DNA from: Desulfobacteraceae bacterium
GTDB taxonomy: Bacteria > Desulfobacterota > Desulfobacteria > Desulfobacterales > UBA11574
Assembly (NCBI GenBank): GCA_029857875.1
Contig: JAOUGB010000120.1
Location: forward strand, 1 to 6,988
Length of the DNA stretch: 6,988 nucleotides
Direction: 5' to 3'
The notes under the pieces were generated by a model. It made no database searches. It saw nothing but the letters and a program-made list of their open reading frames with translations, and was not told the DNA's origin. This document shows, piece after piece, positions 3,859 to 6,988 of this stretch (the first letter of the stretch is position 1; the number at the start of each line of letters is the position of its first letter). The translations under genes and the position numbers were made by a program.

Positions 3859-5895
3859 ATGGAAAAAACCGCGCAACAAGTTCTATCCCACTATTACGGC
3901 TACCCGTCATTTCGGGAAAATCAACAAGAGATTATCGATACTCTAATGGCCGGCCAAGATGCTTTCGTGCTGATGCCCACCGGCAGTGGGAAATCGATAT
4001 GCTACCAGATCCCATCGATCATGCTGAACGGCGTCGGCCTGGTCGTGTCACCCTTAATCGCCTTGATGCAGGACCAGGTTGAAGCACTGAAGCAAAACGG
4101 TGTTCGGGCAGCGTTTTTAAACTCCAGCCTTTCGCTCGAGGAATTCGAGCAGGTCGAATTTCGGGTGTTGAACGGGCAATGTGATATTCTCTACGTCGCT
4201 CCTGAACGGTTTTTTACGGAGCGGTTCCAAAATATTTTGGGTAAAATTCCGGTCGCCCTATTTGCAATTGACGAGGCTCACTGCGTGTCCCAGTGGGGGC
4301 ATGATTTCAGACCGGAATATCTCAGGTTGGTGGAAGTGATGGGAAGGTATCCGGCCGTGCCCCGAATCGCCCTCACGGCAACTGCCGATTCGATGACACG
4401 CAAGGACATTGTTGAAAAACTGGATCTGGCAGATGCATCACTGTTTATCTCCAGTTTTGACCGACCCAACATCAACTACCAGGTAAAACTGAAATCCAAC
4501 GGTAAGAAACAGCTGCTCGACTTTATCCAAAACGATCATTTTACAGATGCGGGCATCGTTTACACTCGTACTCGGAAGCGGGCGAATGAGACGGCCCGGT
4601 GGCTTCAGGACAAAGGAGTGAACGCACTGCCATACCACGCCGGCATGGATGCACAGACCCGGAAGATACACCAGCACCGGTTTCTTAGGGAAGACGATAT
4701 TGTCATCGTCGCCACTATTGCCTTTGGCATGGGTATTGACAAGCCCGACGTTCGCTTCGTAGCGCACCTGGATCTACCTTCCAGCATGGAGGCTTACTAC
4801 CAGGAAACCGGGCGATCAGGCAGAGATGGACAGCCTGCAGATGCCTGGATGATCTATTCCATGGCCGATATCGTGGCCATGAGGCGGCTTCTGGAAACAT
4901 CAGACGGTGATGCAGCGTTCAAGAGGATTCAGCAGCAGAAACTGGAGGCGCTACTGGGTTATTGTGAATCAGCGGCTTGTCGACGCCAGATCCTGCTAGG
5001 ATATTTTGGAGAGGCATACCCGGATGTCTGCGGTAATTGTGATACCTGCAGTCAGGAGATAGAAATATGGGATGGCTCCGTAGCGGCCCAGAAGGCCCTG
5101 TCATGCGTTTACCGAACCGGTCAGCGTTTTGGTGCGGCACACCTGACGGATGTACTGATCGGAAACCGCACTGAGCGAGTTCAGCAGTTAAGGCATGATC
5201 GGCTCAAAACGTTCGGGGTCGGAGATGATTTGTCCCAAGCAGAATGGCGTTCCGTGTTTCGCCAGCTTTTGGCCGGCGGGTTCCTGACAGTGGACATGGG
5301 GAAAATATCCGGTTTCCGCCTTACTGATAAGAGCTGGCCGGTTCTCAAAGGAACGCAGCGGGTACAGCTTCGAAAAGACCCTCATCCGATTAAGTTGAAA
5401 AGATCCGCCAAGCCTTCTTCCCGAAAGGTTTTTGAGTTTGAAAATGAGGGCGAGAGACAGCTCTTTGAAAAGCTTCGGCTTTTGCGGCTTGAGATTGCCA
5501 GGAAGCTCGGACTGCCGCCTTATGTGGTATTCCATGATAAGACGCTAAAGGAGATGGCCATTCTCAAACCACAGAGTCGGACGGCGATGCTTCAAGTCAC
5601 CGGCATAGGAGAGATAAAGCTCGAGAGGTTTGGCGATGGTTTTCTCGAAGTCATCAAAGAGAGTGCAGAAAATGACGACTATGGCAACGCAGAGGGACTG
5701 TCTGATGTAAAACGAAGCACGAAACCTCAAAAAAGTAAAAAACCGTCTCATGCGCAAAAGGAGCAGGTTATAAAGCTATTGAAGGAAGGTCTGTTAGACT
5801 CAAATCAAATTGCGGAAATGGTCGGTGTATCCCCACCTACGGTATGGGCATTTAAAGCGCATTATAACATGGGAAAGTATAATGAAACAGTATAA
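3859..5895 (+). CDS. recQ: ATP-dependent DNA helicase RecQ with C-terminal HTH tail
   Basis: A 678-residue 3'-5' DNA helicase for recombination and repair. Seen in order: FRxxQ motif (18-22), Walker A PTGSGKS (40-46), DEAH (138-141) followed by the RecQ aromatic loop SQWGHDFRPEY (144-154), TATA (173-176), and motif VI QETGRSGRDG (315-324). The zinc site is Cys374, Cys391, Cys394 and Cys397. An RQC winged helix follows (about 400-505), then an HRDC domain (about 523-600) with LPPYVVFHDKTL and GIGEIKLERFG. E. coli RecQ ends near this point. Here residues 601-678 add a Lys/Ser-rich linker and a helix-turn-helix, QIAEMVGVSPPTVWAFKAH (650-668), like the HTH found at the end of some other RecQ proteins. 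The frame is open back to a TTG at 3787, but those 24 residues have no RecQ counterpart; the ATG at 3859 has AGG five bases upstream. The gene overlaps mak by 14 bases. Confidence 0.96.
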   Translation: MEKTAQQVLSHYYGYPSFRENQQEIIDTLMAGQDAFVLMPTGSGKSICYQIPSIMLNGVGLVVSPLIALMQDQVEALKQNGVRAAFLNSSLSLEEFEQVEFRVLNGQCDILYVAPERFFTERFQNILGKIPVALFAIDEAHCVSQWGHDFRPEYLRLVEVMGRYPAVPRIALTATADSMTRKDIVEKLDLADASLFISSFDRPNINYQVKLKSNGKKQLLDFIQNDHFTDAGIVYTRTRKRANETARWLQDKGVNALPYHAGMDAQTRKIHQHRFLREDDIVIVATIAFGMGIDKPDVRFVAHLDLPSSMEAYYQETGRSGRDGQPADAWMIYSMADIVAMRRLLETSDGDAAFKRIQQQKLEALLGYCESAACRRQILLGYFGEAYPDVCGNCDTCSQEIEIWDGSVAAQKALSCVYRTGQRFGAAHLTDVLIGNRTERVQQLRHDRLKTFGVGDDLSQAEWRSVFRQLLAGGFLTVDMGKISGFRLTDKSWPVLKGTQRVQLRKDPHPIKLKRSAKPSSRKVFEFENEGERQLFEKLRLLRLEIARKLGLPPYVVFHDKTLKEMAILKPQSRTAMLQVTGIGEIKLERFGDGFLEVIKESAENDDYGNAEGLSDVKRSTKPQKSKKPSHAQKEQVIKLLKEGLLDSNQIAEMVGVSPPTVWAFKAHYNMGKYNETV

Positions 5896-6775
5896 AATCG
5901 GAATAGATCTTGGAGGAACAAAGACTGAGGTAATCATTCTTGATCCGGATGACAACGAATTTTATCGAAAAAGAGTCCCTACGGAAGATAAAAATGATTA
6001 TCGGAAAATCCTTACATTTGTACATAAACTCATCCTTGAGACAATCGATAAAATCCCTATAGGAGCTAACTGTACTATCGGTGTCGGTATACCGGGTTCA
6101 ATAAATACCGAAACACAACTCGTCCAGAATGCAAATACGACGTGTTTGATCGGAAATCCGTTTCAGAAGGATCTTGAAAAATTGCTGGCCCGGAAAATCG
6201 GTATGGAAAACGACGCAAATTGCTTTACCCTGGCGGAAAGTCGCTCCGGAGCAGCAAGAGGATATAAATTTGTGTTTGGGATAATCATGGGGACAGGATG
6301 TGGTGGCGGAATCTATGTCAACGGTAAGGTAGTCAAGGGAGTCCATGGAATTGCAGGAGAATGGGGACATTTTTCTGTCGATCCAATCGGGGATAAATGT
6401 TACTGCGGAAACTTGGGGTGTGTTGAAACCAAGATTAGCGGCTCCGGCGTAGAAAATGCGTTTTATAAAAAGTATAATATCCGTATGAAAATGCATGAAA
6501 TTGTTCAGAGGTCAAGAAATAATGATACTAAATGTAATGAAGCATTAAATCAGTTTTTAGATGATTTTGGACGCTGTGTCGGGGGGCTCATATCAATACT
6601 TGACCCAGATGCGATTGTCATTGGTGGAGGCCTCTCAAATATTGATGAACTGTACAGCAAAGGGATCGAACATGTTCGGAATTACGCATTTCATCGAAAA
6701 ATTCAAACACCGATAATTAAAAATAAACTGGGTGATTCTGCAGGTGTATTTGGTGCTGCTTGGATTGGAAAATAA
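5882..6775 (+). CDS. mak: ROK-family fructokinase, Mak-like
   Basis: A 297-residue cytoplasmic sugar kinase that phosphorylates a hexose, most likely fructose to fructose 6-phosphate, with ATP. Motifs: phosphate loop DLGGTKTE (9-16), PGS (71-73), NANTTCLIGNPFQKDL (83-98), NDANC (110-114) with Asp111 as catalytic base, GTGCGGGI (137-144), GEWGH (159-163) with sugar-binding Glu160 and His163, the ROK zinc motif CYCGNLGC (173-180) followed by VE, and ILDPDAIVIGGG (239-250). The order and wording of these segments closely follow E. coli Mak (302 residues) from memory, including the end GDSAGVFGAAW. A GlcNAc or glucose kinase of the same family is the alternative. It has no N-terminal DNA-binding domain, so it is not a ROK repressor. 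The start ATG at 5882 lies inside the end of recQ, with GGGAAAG (5871-5877) as ribosome site, pointing to one transcript and translational coupling. The frame is open upstream to 5810, but that part is recQ coding sequence. Confidence 0.9.
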   Translation: MKQYKIGIDLGGTKTEVIILDPDDNEFYRKRVPTEDKNDYRKILTFVHKLILETIDKIPIGANCTIGVGIPGSINTETQLVQNANTTCLIGNPFQKDLEKLLARKIGMENDANCFTLAESRSGAARGYKFVFGIIMGTGCGGGIYVNGKVVKGVHGIAGEWGHFSVDPIGDKCYCGNLGCVETKISGSGVENAFYKKYNIRMKMHEIVQRSRNNDTKCNEALNQFLDDFGRCVGGLISILDPDAIVIGGGLSNIDELYSKGIEHVRNYAFHRKIQTPIIKNKLGDSAGVFGAAWIGK

Positions 6776-6852
6776 AGAAGGCCCATCGAAGATCTTGAGG
6801 ACTCTGAGGGACATAAGTTTATAAGTTTCCATCAGCCTGGGTGTGGACGAAA

Positions 6853-6927
6853 GGGGTAGGGGGCATACCTTTATTTTTGATTAAAAGAGGCTGTCAGGAG
6901 CAAATTTAGCTTTTGCATGAATTAAAA
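6853..6927. repeat. Hairpin-containing direct repeat, copy 2 (after mak)
   Basis: The core, 6877-6927, matches 3696-3746 in the same orientation, with weaker similarity to the left. The hairpin core is kept: GCAAA (6900-6904) pairs TTTGC (6912-6916), with TCA/TGA beyond an internal loop. An A-run follows. It is about 100 bases after the mak stop. The remaining sequence to the window end shows nothing else. Confidence 0.65.
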
Positions 6928-6988
6928 AAAATGATATTGAGATATCTGTAATTTACTAATATTTGGTTTGCTGGAAAGATAACATATC

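Noticed and set aside
6098..6496. 132-codon open frame on the - strand
   Set aside because: It is fully inside mak, whose motifs are unambiguous.
1..6988. CRISPR array, tRNA or rRNA gene
   Set aside because: No regularly spaced identical repeats, no cloverleaf with a T-loop GTTCRANNC in context and no conserved rRNA segment was seen.

Overview
The window carries seven complete protein genes, all on the + strand, and a possible 3' end of an eighth at the left edge. The encoded signal peptides and a lipobox suggest a diderm (Gram-negative) bacterium. The RecQ with a C-terminal helix-turn-helix tail and the stand-alone MshEN-motif protein would fit a deltaproteobacterium/Desulfobacterota-like source, but that is inference with low confidence. 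No rRNA, tRNA, CRISPR array, transposase or integrase was seen.

Left part (1-3160): after a short possible CDS end and an intrinsic terminator come four small, separately spaced genes for exported proteins. These are a 130-residue secreted protein of unknown function (311-703), an avidin/streptavidin-family biotin-binding protein (1101-1565), a secreted phage tail-collar-type protein (1935-2627) and a small lipoprotein (about 2795-3160). The intergenic regions are long and AT-rich with many small dyads, so each gene probably has its own promoter. The upstream regions of the avidin and tail-collar genes share a 27-28-base element containing an extended -10 (TGCTATAAT / TGCTACAAT). This suggests the two secreted proteins are expressed together.

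Middle (3290-3670): a cytoplasmic 126-residue protein made almost entirely of four tandem 24-residue RLG...Q motifs of the MshEN type. That fold binds cyclic di-GMP at the N-terminus of type II secretion and type IV pilus ATPases. Here there is no ATPase attached.

Right part (3859-6775): a two-gene unit, recQ followed by a ROK-family fructokinase (mak-like), overlapping by 14 bases. RecQ is complete (DEAH helicase, zinc site, winged helix, HRDC) and carries an extra tail of about 70 residues ending in a helix-turn-helix. Base composition drops sharply where that tail begins and stays low through mak. A diverged direct repeat with an internal hairpin (42 of 51 positions identical) lies just before recQ and just after mak, so the pair looks like a module bracketed by repeats.

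The most interesting points are the avidin with serine at the position equivalent to streptavidin Asp128, the promoter element it shares with the tail-collar gene, the free-standing MshEN-repeat protein, and the repeat-flanked recQ-mak unit.
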